From Candidatus Scybalocola faecipullorum (lineage in GTDB: Bacteria > Bacillota > Clostridia > Lachnospirales > Lachnospiraceae), in the NCBI GenBank assembly GCA_018716485.1, contig DVJY01000054.1, forward strand, positions 27,815 to 91,814: a stretch of DNA of 64,000 nucleotides. The letters run 5' to 3'. Shown piece by piece: positions 63,910 through 64,000 of this stretch (positions within the stretch are counted from its first letter, which is position 1; every line of letters starts with the position of its first letter). The notes under the pieces are model-generated. The model worked only from the letters and a program-made list of their open reading frames with translations, did no database searches and was not told the DNA's origin. Position numbers and translations under genes: made by a program.

Positions 63910-64000
63910 GTGGGACGATCAGTCGCAGAAAAATATTTAAATAGTCATGCGTATGCAGATATAGACAGCCCCAAAAGCGATAAGGGGATTCGGGACAGAT
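63910..64000 (+). CDS. Start of a probable Rpn/transposase-like gene (partial)
   Basis: GTG 63910 with AGGAAAG upstream opens a frame that runs off the window after about 30 residues (GRSVAEKYLNSHAYADIDSP). The promoter module and the SVAEKY start resemble the region before the nuclease gene at 43462, so the same family is likely. The visible part is too short to prove it. Confidence 0.5.
   Translation, partial: MGRSVAEKYLNSHAYADIDSPKSDKGIRDR

Overview
The window looks like a chromosomal segment of an obligately anaerobic Clostridia bacterium, most likely Lachnospiraceae-like. This is inferred from gene content, since no rRNA is present. Supporting genes are a pyruvate:ferredoxin oxidoreductase, a thiolase, a rubredoxin, a selenium-dependent molybdenum hydroxylase cluster, a cmk-ispH-rpsA block, Gram-positive-style division genes and a LoaP-type antiterminator. 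Almost every gene is on the + strand. I saw no tRNA, rRNA, CRISPR array or complete insertion sequence.

Region 1 (1-33.7 kb) is mostly housekeeping. It holds a PhoU-domain tail with a PhoB/PhoR-type two-component pair, topB, a thiolase, an RpiR regulator with a flavoprotein, and cmk-ispH-rpsA. Next come a 3'-5' exonuclease-like gene on the - strand, ruvAB, zapA, a U32 peptidase, an FtsW/RodA protein with a class B PBP, a NUDIX hydrolase and an Mrp/NBP35 ATPase. From 23.2 to 32.6 kb lies a selenium-dependent molybdenum hydroxylase island: FAD, 2Fe-2S and molybdenum subunits, rubredoxin, a Crp/Fnr regulator, a YqeC-MocA fusion, YqeB, a MoeA-like protein, SelD and YedF.

Region 2 (33.8-44.3 kb) holds nifJ, then a regulated sugar-metabolism-like cluster: two fucose/arabinose isomerase-like proteins, an AraC regulator and a cysteine-desulfurase-like enzyme. 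A PD-(D/E)XK (Rpn/transposase-like) gene with a characteristic promoter module follows.

Region 3 (44.6-62.9 kb) is an accessory surface-polysaccharide locus and the most interesting part. It opens with a 257-bp segment bounded by perfect 21-bp inverted repeats. Inside it a good promoter points away from the operon, which looks like an invertible promoter caught in the OFF orientation. Next is a LoaP/NusG-like antiterminator with no canonical start codon. The operon follows: PglE-, PglC- and PglD-like enzymes, an ATP-grasp/HAD fusion, five glycosyltransferases, Wzy, Wzx, three LbH acyltransferases, a uronate epimerase and Ugd. Three acetyltransferase-type genes (pglD-like and two of the three LbH genes) carry poly-G runs (G9, G8, G6), and the G6 gene is frameshifted exactly at its run. 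The locus therefore appears to combine promoter inversion, processive antitermination and slipped-strand variation. The glycosyltransferase core is visibly more AT-rich than its flanks, suggesting horizontal acquisition. A 5'-truncated iron-sulfur protein gene abuts the right end like a recombination scar.

Region 4 (63.3-64 kb) repeats the Rpn-type promoter module twice and ends inside a new gene.
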